Part shown: positions 11,928-23,801 of the stretch, in pieces
Numbering within the stretch: position 1 is the first letter of the stretch
How the letters are laid out: every line of letters starts with the position of its first letter
DNA from: Brachypodium distachyon
Lineage: Eukaryota > Streptophyta > Magnoliopsida > Poales > Poaceae
Reading direction: 5' to 3'
Length of the DNA: 64,000 nucleotides
NCBI RefSeq assembly: GCF_000005505.3
Contig: NC_016131.3
Span: 52,747,355-52,811,354 of the forward strand
The notes under the pieces: generated by a model
What the model saw: the letters and a program-made list of their open reading frames with translations, nothing else
Told to the model about the DNA's origin: nothing
Database searches by the model: none
Translations under genes and position numbers: made by a program

Positions 11928-14900
11928 ATGGCTATGAGGCACAGAGCTCGCTCGACCCCCAGCTCCCCGCTCACTCCATCCGCCAGCATGAGGTGAGCTC
12001 TCCATGGCCTCAGCTGCTTTCTTCTTCTCGGGGTCTTGTCCTTTGCGGTTTCTTGTTTCTCTTTGCCAGTTCCTGTGCAGTATGTTTCATGCAAATTTAT
12101 GTGAAAAATCGCTAGTAGCTTCCACTGAAGGTCTGAAGCTGGGGTACTAGTTGAATCCTGGCGATATCTGTTCCAGGCCAAAGAAAACCTTTTTCTTTTG
12201 CCGCCTTTTTTTTTGTAAGCTTTGCTTGAAAATATGAGCTATTTAGAACAACCCAGGAATATCGATGCCCTTTTTGGTATAGTAACTTTATTTATTTCAA
12301 AAAAAAAATCTGGGGCAATGCCTTTTAGAACGAAAGTGCCGGAGAAGAATGTCAGCGTGATTGAAAGGTGGTCGTGTTGCTTTGATTCAGATTCATGCAA
12401 CGCTGACCTTTGCTAAACAATAGCAGTCAAATTATCGCCTGAATTTGGTATTCAAGAACAGATTTGAGCAAATCGGTCTCCGTTCCCTTTTCCCTTCTTT
12501 TTTAAGCGCAGCACCCCGGGATCTCGGAGACCCTCTGCGTCGTGGAACATAGTGATATGGGTATCCGCACGAAGCACTAGTGCGCGTGCGCCTGGTGTAA
12601 TGGTGTTGACCTTCTGTGCATTATCTTTAGCTTATGTGGGTGGGCAATGGAAACTGAAAAGCAAGCCCCAGTTGCTGGCGCAGTTTCGGATAGGAAAAAG
12701 GTGTTGATGATGTGCTCAGCACGTCAGCGTGACTTTGAGTTGCCTAGCACTTCAGCTTGTATGTGAGTTCAGGTCATGTTGGCATACATGGTGGGTATCG
12801 AGTGGATACTCAGTTTGTTTCAATGGAGAGGCAGATTTAATCATATGCCCAACTTTACTTTGTCCATTGACAGCATATTGCCTCCGGCGTCACTGACATG
12901 GGGGGTTCTGGTCTACCTGTCAGTGGCACATGAAGGAGATATGTTGTCAAAGTGCGAAGTAAAGTAGGTCGTATGATCAAATTTCAATTGAGAAAATGGT
13001 GGAGCAGGGGGGTAATTGGCCCGTCATTCCATTTCCCTTGTATCCGGGAGTGTCAATAGCAGGAATCTCACAGCTCTAGCAATACTAATGCATAACATTC
13101 CTGAAGAAAGTTGTGGTCATTGTGATTTGTTTTGCAGTCTAGATCTATAGATATCGGCATGTTCTCTATCACTGTATTTCAGGTATGCGGTTGGTTAGAA
13201 GCTATTGCAATGTCCATCGACAGGAAACTAAACGGTTTCAATGAGCTAAGCATGTTAATCATGGTTAGATTGGCAAGGGGGATGCAAACAGAGCCATGGC
13301 TCAGTGGTTGGGCTTGTTGTTGTGCAGCCTGACCACTTGGGTTTGATACCGCAGATCAATTGGTGCTGCAGAGGGTTTTTCCCCATTTATTTCCTCTTAT
13401 ATTTGGTGCAGAGTCCAGGAGAAGTGAAATTCTCTCCCAAATTTTAATCGTGCTGCACAGGTTTTTTTTCCCATTTATTTTCCATGAGGACCAGGCTTGG
13501 TGCATGATGGAGGAGTGCGTGTCTACCAAGATTTAAATCTTGATAATATTAAAAAGGCCACATGCATCCTATCTGGTGCAAAGGCCGGGAGAAGTGAAAT
13601 TGTCTCCCAAATTTTAAGTGGCTCTGTGCATCAATCCGTGGTCGTGCCATAATGACAACACTAAAATGATGACACTACAATCTTCATCTTTACTCCATGT
13701 CAATCTGTGGTCGTGGTCCGTTCACCTTCGGCCCACACCACCACATCTGCCGTTCTAGTGTGTGGTAACCCAAACATCGATTTTTTTTTCGAACACACAT
13801 CGAAAGCGTGCAATTTGTATTACAAGGACTCTGAGAAGGCACCAAACATACAAGCACTCAAAATCAGGACCAGAATGGAACAGCAAATACAAAAAGAATC
13901 AAGAAAACTCTTAAGCTAAGCAAGAACTGAAGAGAACGGAAGGAAAGAAAGACAGCACAGGGCAGCTAATAACTGACTCTAGATAAGTTGCTATTCTAAT
14001 TAGTTAGGAAGGAGGGGCAACCTAAATCCCAAACCTAGGCTCCGATACCATGTCAGGGAAATACAATTTGTATTCTTATGAGGCTATAGACGATGGGGAT
14101 GCTACATGTACATATGCAGGAAACACTTACACAATGGGGATATTACACAACTAATATATGGTATAGCCTCCCTTTTTGGAAAAAATATGCATCTCTAGCA
14201 TGAATTACAATTTCTACTACTTTGGTGAAGGCAACTTTAACCAAAGATTGAGATATTGTGTGAAAAGTTATTAAATGTTTTGATTTGTATCATGTAAAAG
14301 GGATTGAGCATTAAAAACACACTCTGAACACAATAATACTATTGTTTGGGCTATTTTTGGCAGGCAAAGCATGTAAAAACTCATTTAGGTTCAATTAAAT
14401 CAACAAATGTCACCATAAATAGATTTGCTCCATTCACATTGGAGATATCCAATTATAATCATATGTTGTAGGTTTATGTCAAGGAACAAAAGGTCCTTGT
14501 GGCCTGTCGTCTTGTCCTCTATCTTCACTTCAAACTGCAAATAGCATGGGTATACTATTCTAATACTTCATGCATCCAATTAAGAAAATTGATGTTTAAA
14601 TGAAGGCTGTCTCCATTGAGCTGTGCTTAGGCCTCCAAAACAGGAAAAAAAATGCGGAGAACCAAAACAGGAAATGAATGTGCTATATTAGTTGAAAAGA
14701 GGATAATAAGAAAAGGCGTCAGCCTTCAGATTGGAGACCAAGTGTAATGTTGGACTCCCTCCGATCAATTTGTACTAAATCTGAGACACTTATTATGGAT
14801 CAGAGGGAGTATATTTTATTGTGCCCAACATATGCGATTATTTCGTGAAATTTACCGAGTCACAAAGGGAAACTTACGTTGCATAGCCACATTCTTTAAC

Positions 14901-16969
14901 ATAACACGCTATGATCTCTTTCTTCCTGCAGAGCAAAGAAGATATTTGGTTTCTCTGTATCTCTCATCCTCATTAATCTGGCATCCATTATGGAGCGTGC
15001 TGATGAGAACCTCCTCCCAGCAGTTTACAAGGAAGTCAGTGCGACCTTCAATGTGGGTCCCACAGATCTGGGATATCTCACATTTCTAATGAACTTTCTG
15101 AAGTCCATAGCATCTCCCTTGGCAGGTGTCCTTGCACTTCATTATGATCGCCCCGCAGTGCTTGCAATCGGAACTGTCTTCTGGGCCTTATCAACAGGGG
15201 CTGTTGGTGTTAGCCAGCATTTTGGGCAGGTTGCATTCTGGAGAGCTGTAAATGGCCTTGGACTTGCCATTGTAATACCAGCACTTCAGTCGTTCATTGC
15301 TGATAGCTACAAAGATGGTACCCGCGGTGCAGGATTTGGTTTGTTAAGCCTCATCGGTGCAGTAGGTGGTATAGGAGGCAGTATTTTGGCAACACTAATG
15401 GCAGGGAAGGATTATTGGGGATTGCCAGGATGGCGTGTTGCTTTTATTATGGTTGCGCTTCTCAGCTTGATAATTGGAATCCTTGTGTACTTATATGCGA
15501 CTGATCCAAGAAGAATCCCTGGCAACCATCTTCTTGATGATGACGATTACGAGCGGTATTCCTCTTCTTCTGCCTCCCTTTTCCATTTTGTACATGTTTT
15601 GGCGATTGAATAATGACTACTATCTGAGACTAGTCCTCGTAAAAACAAGTGTAATGGATATCTGTACATAGGCCTTTCTGAGTTAAGTACAATAATTTCA
15701 CAGCCATATTCATTTTGAGTTGTACTCCTATGGCTATATGATTCTGCCAGATAGGATGCCTTCATGAGTTTTCATTTACTTGTATGAATGGCATTTGGAT
15801 TGTAAGTTTGGCTCTGCATATGATTAAAATGTGATGCGTTTTATTCTAAAGATGCATATCTCTTTTACTACTTTGTCCCTTTCAGTTTGGTATTGCAGTT
15901 AAGACCGAAAGATTTCCTTGGTCAGTGAAGTTCATTAACTTCAAATTGTCCCTTAAGTGCGTTTTATTCTAAATGTTACTGCATTGGCAGTGCTTTCGTA
16001 GGTTTACAATATATTTGTTCCTGCACGAACTAAACTGCTTATTAGTTGAGCTAAATCCAACAACACGGAGATTTGACAAACATAACCTTGATATCCTCGG
16101 TTTCCCAGGTTACATTTGTCCAGCAAAGATGTTCTTCCGCCGCCTTCTATGTGGTGGGATTCTTGGGTAGCAACACGAAGCGTCATGAAAGTGAAGACAT
16201 TTCAGATCATCGTGTTGCAAGGGATAATAGGCTCATTGCCCTGGACCGCCATAGTTTTCTTCACAATGTGGTTTGAACTCATTGGTAGGACAAAAAAAGC
16301 TGACACTTTTCTACATTAAACTGATAGAAATTCTCTAAATTGAAATATTGACAGTGTTAAATCCTCCTAGGTTTTGACAACAGGAGTTCTGCAGCATTGA
16401 ACAGTCTATTTGCAATCGGGTGTGCCAGTGGAGCTTTCCTTGGTGGTGTAATAGCAGATCGCCTGTCACGTCACTATCCAGATTCTGCACGGGTCATGTG
16501 CGCTCAATTCAGTGCCTTCATGGGAATTCCTTTCTCATGGATCCTCCTTACAGTCATTCCCCAGTCAACTGATTACTGGTTGGCCTATGCAGTCACTCTG
16601 TTCTTCATGGGTATCACCATCAGCTGGTGTGCTACTTCAGCAAACAACCCCATGTTCGCAGAGGTAGTGCCTCCCAAGCACCGCACCATGATCTACGCAT
16701 TCGACCGCGCCTTCGAGGGCTCATTTGCCTCGTTGGCGGCTCCTGCTGTTGGTCTGGTCACCGAGAAGATATATGGCTACGATGCAAAGACTGTAAACAT
16801 CGCAAACGGATCAGCAGAAGGGGCGTATGCCCTGTCAAGAGGGCTACTAACCATGATGATAGTTCCTTTTGGGGTTTGTGTCCTATTCTACAGCCCTTTG
16901 TATCTTGTGTTCAAACGCGACAGAGATAATGCGAAGCTGTCCAGCTTCAAGGACCAGGAGCTAATCTAA
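11928..16969 (+). CDS. Major facilitator superfamily transporter
   Basis: This is a membrane carrier of the plant MFS group that resembles spinster/UNE2-like proteins; its substrate is unknown. Coding exons: 11928-11992, 14932-15555, 16109-16284, 16371-16969, all GT-AG and in phase, giving 487 aa. Exon 1 encodes only a short Ser/Arg-rich cytosolic tail. Exon 2 holds the N-terminal bundle: the family-typical IMERADENLLPAVYKEV, GYLTFLMNFLKSIASP, and a glycine-rich helix GFGLLSLIGAVGGIGGS. Exon 4 carries the C-terminal bundle with the motif A-like loop GGVIADRLSRH and a final KRDRDNAKLSSFKDQELI tail. The start was chosen as the first ATG in frame. Codons upstream stay open to a GTG at 11772, which I do not treat as a start. 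The 2.9-kb first intron hosts a SINE, an LTR remnant and a MITE. Confidence 0.9.
13285..13460 (+). mobile_element. tRNA-derived SINE-like element in MFS intron 1
   Basis: A pol III A box (TGGCTCAGTGG, 13297-13307) and a B-box-like sequence (GGGTTTGATACC, 13339-13350) are spaced about 32 bp apart, as in tRNA-derived SINE heads. A body with 'ggagaagtgaaattctctcc' follows, and a close copy of that piece recurs at 13590-13612 ('ggagaagtgaaattgtctcc'). It does not fold as an obvious functional tRNA. The 3' boundary is uncertain and may extend to about 13620. Confidence 0.5.
14034..14170 (-). mobile_element. LTR-retrotransposon remnant with an iMet primer-binding site
   Basis: Read on the minus strand, TGGTATCGGAGCC (ending at 14050) resembles the primer-binding site complementary to plant initiator Met tRNA. 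It directly follows a sequence ending in TGACA, as an LTR end should. The LTR portion (from 14051 upward) has the Copia-like wording 'gtgtaatatccccattgtg'. No gag or pol coding sequence remains, so this is a truncated relic. Confidence 0.5.
14755..14809. mobile_element. Minimal Stowaway-like MITE (55 bp)
   Basis: CTCCCTCCGATC at the left is mirrored by GATCAGAGGGAG at the right, with only about 30 bp between. It lies in MFS intron 1, just upstream of exon 2. Confidence 0.6.
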
Positions 16970-17937
16970 AAAGGAAAAGAGAAACAGCATGCCCAAAGTT
17001 TTCCACGCTAAATTTCTGGCTTAACGCCGCAGAGAATATCAGATTCAGATTTCTATAGTCTGATAGATGACGGAGGATGAGAAAGGTTGGGTTTATTCTT
17101 CAGGTTGACATATTCAGGCTACTTCTGAATTCAGGTTGACATATTCTGATAAGCGATAGTTCATCTCGAGTGAAGAGAAGACCAGATTCTTCTTCAGATC
17201 AAACCCATGCTGATGTAACTTTAGAAGCTTTACTTCCCCGGCTAGTTTGTGACATGTTCAGTGGCAGAAAATTCAATTGGTTACATTTGGACAACCTGTG
17301 GTGGTGGATTTGGGTGGGCTGCTTTGGGAAACAGTGGTTCCTCTAATGTTTCACGCTGAATTCGTGAACATATGATGTTGGATGGCATCTTGCTAATTTT
17401 ACGACGGTTGTCGATGTTGTAATAGTTCAGGCAATGAGAACCATTCGGAACATTGCAATTTTTACAACTACTCCCTCCGTCCAACAAAGGATGTCTCAAC
17501 TTTGACTAAATTTGAATGCGTATTTCTAGTACTCCCTCCGTCCAACATCCTGAATTGCTCCCTTTGAAGTCCCTGGGATATCTGCGTATATTCCCTATGA
17601 CAGCTCTAAAATTTCTTTTCTTGAATTTAGATCAGCAGAACGAACTCAATCCACTCTTAGGGCATTGGAACACGAAAGAACTTTTACATGAACGCTCGGT
17701 TTCAGCCGAGAATCAGAAAAGAAAATAAATAATCCTGCGTTTCTTTGGAACGGGCCAAGAAGCATGGTCATTCTGGACCGTCAGTTCGCATGATCGGATG
17801 GTCAAGTTGGCTTCCCTTGCTTCAAGTATAGACTGGCCTGGCCGGTAGTCGTCGTCTCCGTCGCCGCGCTGCGCCACTTCCAAACCCAAACAAAAACCCC
17901 ACCGCGAGATCTGCGCATCTCGCCACCACACACCGCA
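16970..17937. other. Intergenic: MFS 3' flank and OST48 promoter
   Basis: This is a 0.97-kb gap between two genes on the same strand. It contains two direct copies of 'actccctccgtccaaca' (17470-17486 and 17531-17547), which are Stowaway ends in head-to-head-like direct order and not inverted, so probably a broken MITE. No gene is visible. The OST48 promoter should lie in the last few hundred bases. Confidence 0.55.
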
Positions 17938-20900
17938 ATGGCGGCGCCGCGCCTCCCCGTCCTCTTCCTCCTCCTCGCCCTCCTCGTCGTCGCCTGCCGC
18001 GGCGAAGCTTCGGGCGAGGGCCCCCGCGGGCGCAAGGTGCTGGTGCTCGTGGACGACCTGGCCGTGCGGTCGTCGCACTCGGCCTTCTTCGGGTCGCTCC
18101 AGGCCCGCGGGCTCGATCTGGAGTTCCGCCTCGCCGACGACCCCAAGCTCTCGCTCCACCGCTACGGCCAGTACCTCTACGACGGCCTCGTCCTCTTCGC
18201 CCCCTCCACCCCGCGTAATTAATCAACTACTCCATCCCTTCTCCCCCTTAGATCTCTAGCCTCATTCAGTTGTTTTGATGTTGTGGTTCGTGAGCTGAAC
18301 CTGACCCGATCTGTCGTATTGGAGTGATTTTGGTGGTAGATTCGGTGGATAGATCGGAGCTCTGGGTGCTGGGTTGGTCGGTTGTGTGATCCTATCCGCG
18401 CTCTTGTAGTAGTTCCATAGTGAAATCCTGTGATATTTGTGGACTTGTGGTAAAATTCAGCTTTATGGACTTCGGATGCAGAAGTTTGGGCTTACAGAAC
18501 AAGGTTCATTTCACATTTATGTATAGCACTTTAACTCTGGTGGAGAAAAAGAGATCCTGAGATACCAGTTGTTTCCAGTTTCGCAGTGTTTTTGTGGAAT
18601 GATTGAGTAACTTTGATTCATCCATGTCGGTTTTTAATGTTAAGTCTTCGTTTAATTGCAGGTTTCGGCGGATCAGTGGACCAGAATGCTGTCCTGGAAT
18701 TTATCGATGCTGGGCATGATATGATCCTGGCAGCAGATTCTTCAGCTTCTGATCTTATCCGAGGCATTGCAACAGAGTGTGGGGTTGATTTCGATGAGGC
18801 AAGTTGTTCCTGGTGGTTTGCCCCGTTTTATCCACCCTTTCCTACAAGTGCTTCTACTTTCCTTGATCTCAAGTCCTCATCTACTTGTTTGAACCCTTCC
18901 AGGATCCAGAGGCTATGGTTATTGATCACATTAATTATGCCTCCACAGAGGTTGAGGGTGATCACACCTTGATTGCTGGTGATGATCTGATCGAGTCAGA
19001 TGTGATATTGGGGTCCAAAAAGATCGATGTTAGTACCGATCTTAAAGTTCATCCAATCCTTCCAAGTTTCAAGCACTCGATACCTTTCAGGGTTTTAGAT
19101 GTTATTTGAATAATCCATAACTAGACTTAAGTTGTGGTTAAATATTTATCTGAACTTGTATTTATGATGAGATCTGTAGTACTTCCTCCGATCCATATTA
19201 CTTGTCTCAAATTTGCCCAAATATGGATGTATCTATGTTTAAAAAGCGTCTAGATAAATGTAATATTTCGACAAGTAATATGGGTTGGAGGGAGTACTTA
19301 TTTTGTACATGGTCGTCTATTAATGTGTTTTTACTATTCGCAGTTAGCAGATTTTGGCCTTTCGGGGTCTGTTTTCTATGACAACAATTACAATCTTCAC
19401 TGAACCTTGTTTGACCATACATTATCACTTTAAGGCCCATATGACATTGCAATGGATTATGCTAATCGTGTTTGCTTGAACCATCTCTTAGAAAGATGGA
19501 TGTATGGCTAGCTACTTTTTTTCTTAATCAAGTTGCAGACAAATATATTACTGCGTCCGACAATAGAATTTGTCTAACTGTTATCTGATTTATTCAACAG
19601 TTTGAGTGATTTACCCCACTTCTTTTTCACAAGTACATTAAAAATAAGCGCATGATAGCACAACTGTCACAAGCTGAACCTGTGTGTACCTGTCAACTTC
19701 AGTAGTTGCTCAGTATGTCTTCACTGCACTGTTCTTTCATCCATGGCAAATGTATATGCAGCCCTAGTTACTAGACTGGAGTATCACCTTACTTAACTGA
19801 ATGCATTAGCTAAGAAACTTGTGTATGAAACTCTTTGTATTCCTATTGGAGAGCAGGCTGTTCCATGAATGCAGTATTTTAGAAGTTTGGGTACGCATAT
19901 TGCTGTTACGTTTCGTAACGTTTGATACCGACGAGGATAACACTTCTAGCATAAATTTCTAGACTTTCCTTTTGCATTTCCATTTAAATTATTGTACAAT
20001 GCATAGATGTAATATTTTTTACCTCTTTTAATAAGTTCTACACATTTGCTAGGCTCCTGTGTTGTTTCGAGGAATTGGACATGCAGCTAATCCGTCAAAC
20101 AGCTTGGTTAGTCGTTTAAAGTTTTCATCTAGATTTTTGCATGACTTCCAATTTTTTTTTCTAACCTTCTCTATCTTTGCACATTTATAGGTTCTGAAAG
20201 TTCTGTCTGCCTCTCCATCAGCATATTCGGCAAACCCAAAGACTAAGTTAGCATCGCCTCCATCTCTCACAGGGTCGGCCATATCGCTGGTTTCTGTTAT
20301 GCAGGTTATTACCACGGTTTTCAGTTGTCTTGCGTGTTTGACTATATTAACTAACTTATTCATATGATTTTTTGGATCATGAATGCCTACTTTGTCAACG
20401 ATACAAACCATTTTTGTCTGTCTCCTTTCAGGCAAGAAATAATGCTCGGGTTTTGATATCTGGATCATTGGATTTGTTTAGCAACCGGTATGCTACCACA
20501 CACATTAAGTTAGTTTCATCTGTTTTTTTATTTCTCATGTGTTTTTGCTCAATCAGGTTCCTAAAGTCCAGTGTTAAGAAGGCTGGTAGCAAGCTGAGGT
20601 TAGTTAGTTACCTTGGTATTCATTGGAGTTGTGATGCATCCATGCTTCATTAAGATTGTGCAGATTCTACCTGATTTTCTTTGTAGATGTAGGACTATAG
20701 ATGATATTATTGGTAAATAGATACACTAATTATGTGGTCTTCCTTATCTATTGTTGATTTTATAAGGTTGTATGCCTATCATAATACCAAATTGTTGAAG
20801 TTTGTTAATTCTTTTATACTTCAGAATACTTCTTTACTAGGCCATAGAGGATCTCCAGGAACTGTTGTGCTTGTCCTGCTTGCTTATTCACTGCACAACT

Positions 20901-22383
20901 TGGATTGAAAGATGTATATCTTGCGCATGAAACTTTGCATATTTCGTGCTGAGTAATACTTTGTTCCATAGGATATCGCTACATGAAATTATACAATTTT
21001 AAGGGCGAATTTAGTGACCCTGTGTGGAAGGTTTACTAAGAATTAAGTTTAATGTGCTGCTGCTTAAGCAAGGGCTAAACGAATGCATCAGCCATGAACA
21101 TGTAAAGATCTTTAAGCATGCCAAACCACAGAGATCAATGACGAACTTACTGCTACGGGCTGTAGATAGTGAATAAACATCATATTTATGATGGCATTTT
21201 CTGAATATATGCAAAGTACTGCATATCACCAAACAAGCATACATGGAAGCACACTGTAATCTGTCATATACTTCATTATAAAAGTCAGCTTCATTACATG
21301 CTCAACTTAGTTTCTATTTACAGCCACGAGAAAGCTGGAAATGAGCAATTTGTGACAGAGACAAGCAAATGGGTCTTCCATGAGAGGGGCCATCTAAAGG
21401 TTATGGGCTACCTTTATTTGCAATCTTTATCACTTTGTAAAGAAGTTACGCCATAACCGTTTTTTATGTTCAACTTTACAGGCAGTGAATGTCAAGCACC
21501 ACAAGATTGGGGAGACAAATGAACCTAGCATGTACCGCATCAATGATGACCTGGTAACAACTCATTTCCCTTGATGTGTATCGATAAGAGGTGTTAAATG
21601 CGCTGATATAAAATTTTCCCTGAAGGAATACTCGGTTGAAATCTATGAATGGTCTGGAACAAGCTGGAAGCCATATGTTGCTGATGATGTCCAAGTTCAG
21701 TTTTATATGATGAGTCCTTATGTTTTGAAAAATATGTCAACTGACAAGAAGGTATCATCGTTGTGAATCTGTAATGTGTATGGTCATTTGTGAGATTGCA
21801 GTGTAAAATATCATGTCCTACCAATGTAGGGTGTATACTCATCATCCTTCAAAGTCCCGGATGTTTATGGAGTTTTCCAGTTCAAAGTTGAGTACCAGAA
21901 GCTTGGATACACTGGTCTCTCTCTTGCAAAGCAGGTTGGTCATGAAATGCTTCCTTTCCTACATAGTTCTGTTTGTTAGGCAAATCATATCGATGGGACC
22001 ATCACCTATTGTTATCTTTTATGAAATTGGATTTGACAACTTGTCTGTCTGCTGCAGATTCCAGTGCGGCCATACAGGCATAATGAGTACGAGAGATTCA
22101 TAACTTCGGCATACCCTTACTATGCTGCCTCATTTTCAACAGTAAGATCTACCTAAATATACTTCAATTCATATACTAATAAATTTGTTTTCAAATTAGG
22201 AATTTAGGATATTGTCATCGAAGTTGTTTCCAGTGTGCAACTTCTGTTTCCTTCAGCTGGAGCTAATGCAAGTTATTCTTTTAAGTTGTCTAGCAGCTTC
22301 ATGTGACTTCTAACATACTTTCCTCTCTGTCGCAGATGGGAGCCTTCTTCATATTCTCAATCGCGTACCTGTATCACAAATAG
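17938..22383 (+). CDS. OST48: Oligosaccharyltransferase 48-kDa subunit (OST48/DDOST)
   Basis: This subunit of the ER oligosaccharyltransferase helps transfer glycans from dolichyl diphosphate to Asn of nascent proteins. Exons: 17938-18214, 18662-18798, 18903-19028, 20053-20106, 20191-20304, 20432-20487, 20557-20598, 21324-21399, 21482-21553, 21626-21751, 21830-21934, 22058-22141, 22336-22383. They stay in phase throughout and give 438 aa, close to the Arabidopsis protein DGL1. Visible: a signal peptide (about 1-23, ending near ACRGEASG), the conserved [16 protein letters not shown] and [19 protein letters not shown], a lumenal body, and a single C-terminal membrane helix ending YLYHK. Intron 2 begins with GC (AG|GCAAGT), a non-canonical GC-AG intron. 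Intron 3 carries a Stowaway MITE. Identification is secure. Confidence 0.96.
19182..19294. mobile_element. Stowaway MITE in OST48 intron 3
   Basis: It is a 113-bp element with near-perfect terminal inverted repeats (cttcctccgatccatattac against ctccctccaacccatattac), flanked by TA on both sides (19180-19181 and 19295-19296). The interior also pairs, so the whole element could fold as a long hairpin in the pre-mRNA. Confidence 0.85.
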
Positions 22384-23801
22384 ATAACTCATGTGATAGC
22401 GGAAGTTACCTGAGGCTGATTGTGCTATATCTGTGCTGTAAACCTGGTGTTATCAGGTGCAATTTTATAGAACCATTTTTTGTGTAGCCCCCAACCATAG
22501 TATCGTGACCGCTATCAAGGATTACAAGAAGCTTAATCATGTTTGTTAGAAACTTCCACACCCCATTTTTCTTGGTCTTTTCTGATCAGCAGCTCTGGGA
22601 ACTTTTAGAGTCAACAGATTGAGAAGAGCATAAGTATTTAACGAGTTTGATAACTGGAAATACTCAGTTCCTGATAAGTTGTATGGGTTTCCAACCTGCA
22701 AAGTTCATAGATGACGACCTGTGCCAGTTTTGGATTCCCTCATTTTATGAGGTTGAGAGAACATAAATGGGAGCTTGTTCAAACGGGAAATTACCCATTA
22801 ATTGTGACGTTTAAATGCTCCATCCTGAGCGCTACTTTATAGTGACAACAACTGGCTGGAGACAAATAGTTATTACGTATGATTTACGATATGATTCCCC
22901 AGAAGTTGTCTTGTGTGATAGGTGCTGCTGGCTGGTCTTTACTTTTCACTGATTGACAATGGAAGAGCATGGGTGCATTTGCTTAATAGCACCGGACTCG
23001 AAGAACAATTCTCACGTGTATTTGGCAACTAAGCAAATGTTTGGTTCAAAGGCTGATTTTACCTAAGCTTTATTTAGGTCCTTTCTACCACAACGAAGAG
23101 TAGGTTATGCGTAGCTTATAAAAGCGTGGGCGTGGCAACCCACATGTCTGACGAAAGATTGGATAATAAAATGGTATTACCAAAGGTCGGGCGTGGCATG
23201 GAAGAGATCCAAACAACCCTGAAGTCCATCTCGAAATGCAAGAACTCGTATTGAGAAAGAGACACCAATAATTCACTCATGTTGGTTCCAAGGATGTACT
23301 ATAGAAGGTCTTGATGATCTCTTCTGAAAATTCTTTGATCGAAAAGAGATAGCACCCCCTTAGTTAGCTGCCACTTCTTGTCAGCAACTAAAAACATACA
23401 AGCAATCATACTAGAACAAAGTTTGCCGATCATGAACTTGTACAATTTACAAGAAGCACCATCCTTTATTGTATCCATCAAATCTCCAGAGAGTAACAAT
23501 GCAGCAGCGATAACAACATACATACTTCCTCCGTTCCTAAATAGTTGTCGCGGTTTTAGTATAAAATTACACTAAAACCACGACAGAACCACGACAGGTA
23601 TTTAGGAATGGAGGGAATATGCGATAGTGATAAGAGCAAAGCGTATTATAATCTCTCTCCACGTGACACTCTGTCTCGCAACCCATCTCAAGCATCAGCA
23701 GTGCCAACGATCCAACGGGCGGCTGGGCTGACTGAGAATGCTTCAGCCACGCCCATGAATGCATGAAACACGATCCGAGCATGTTTGTAGGATCAGAGAG
23801 C
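22384..23801. other. Convergent intergenic region between OST48 and SIP genes
   Basis: It holds both 3' UTRs and a Stowaway MITE near its right side. No open frame has a recognisable product. Confidence 0.55.
23525..23617. mobile_element. Stowaway MITE
   Basis: Ends 'cttcctccgttcctaaata' and 'tatttaggaatggagggaa' form imperfect inverted repeats flanked by TA. The interior pairs as well (ggttttagt / actaaaacc), and a short 'accacgaca' piece is duplicated in the right half. Confidence 0.75.

Noticed and set aside
13297..13350. Possible tRNA gene
   Set aside because: A- and B-box-like sequences are present but no acceptor stem or anticodon arm is evident; a SINE head explains it better.
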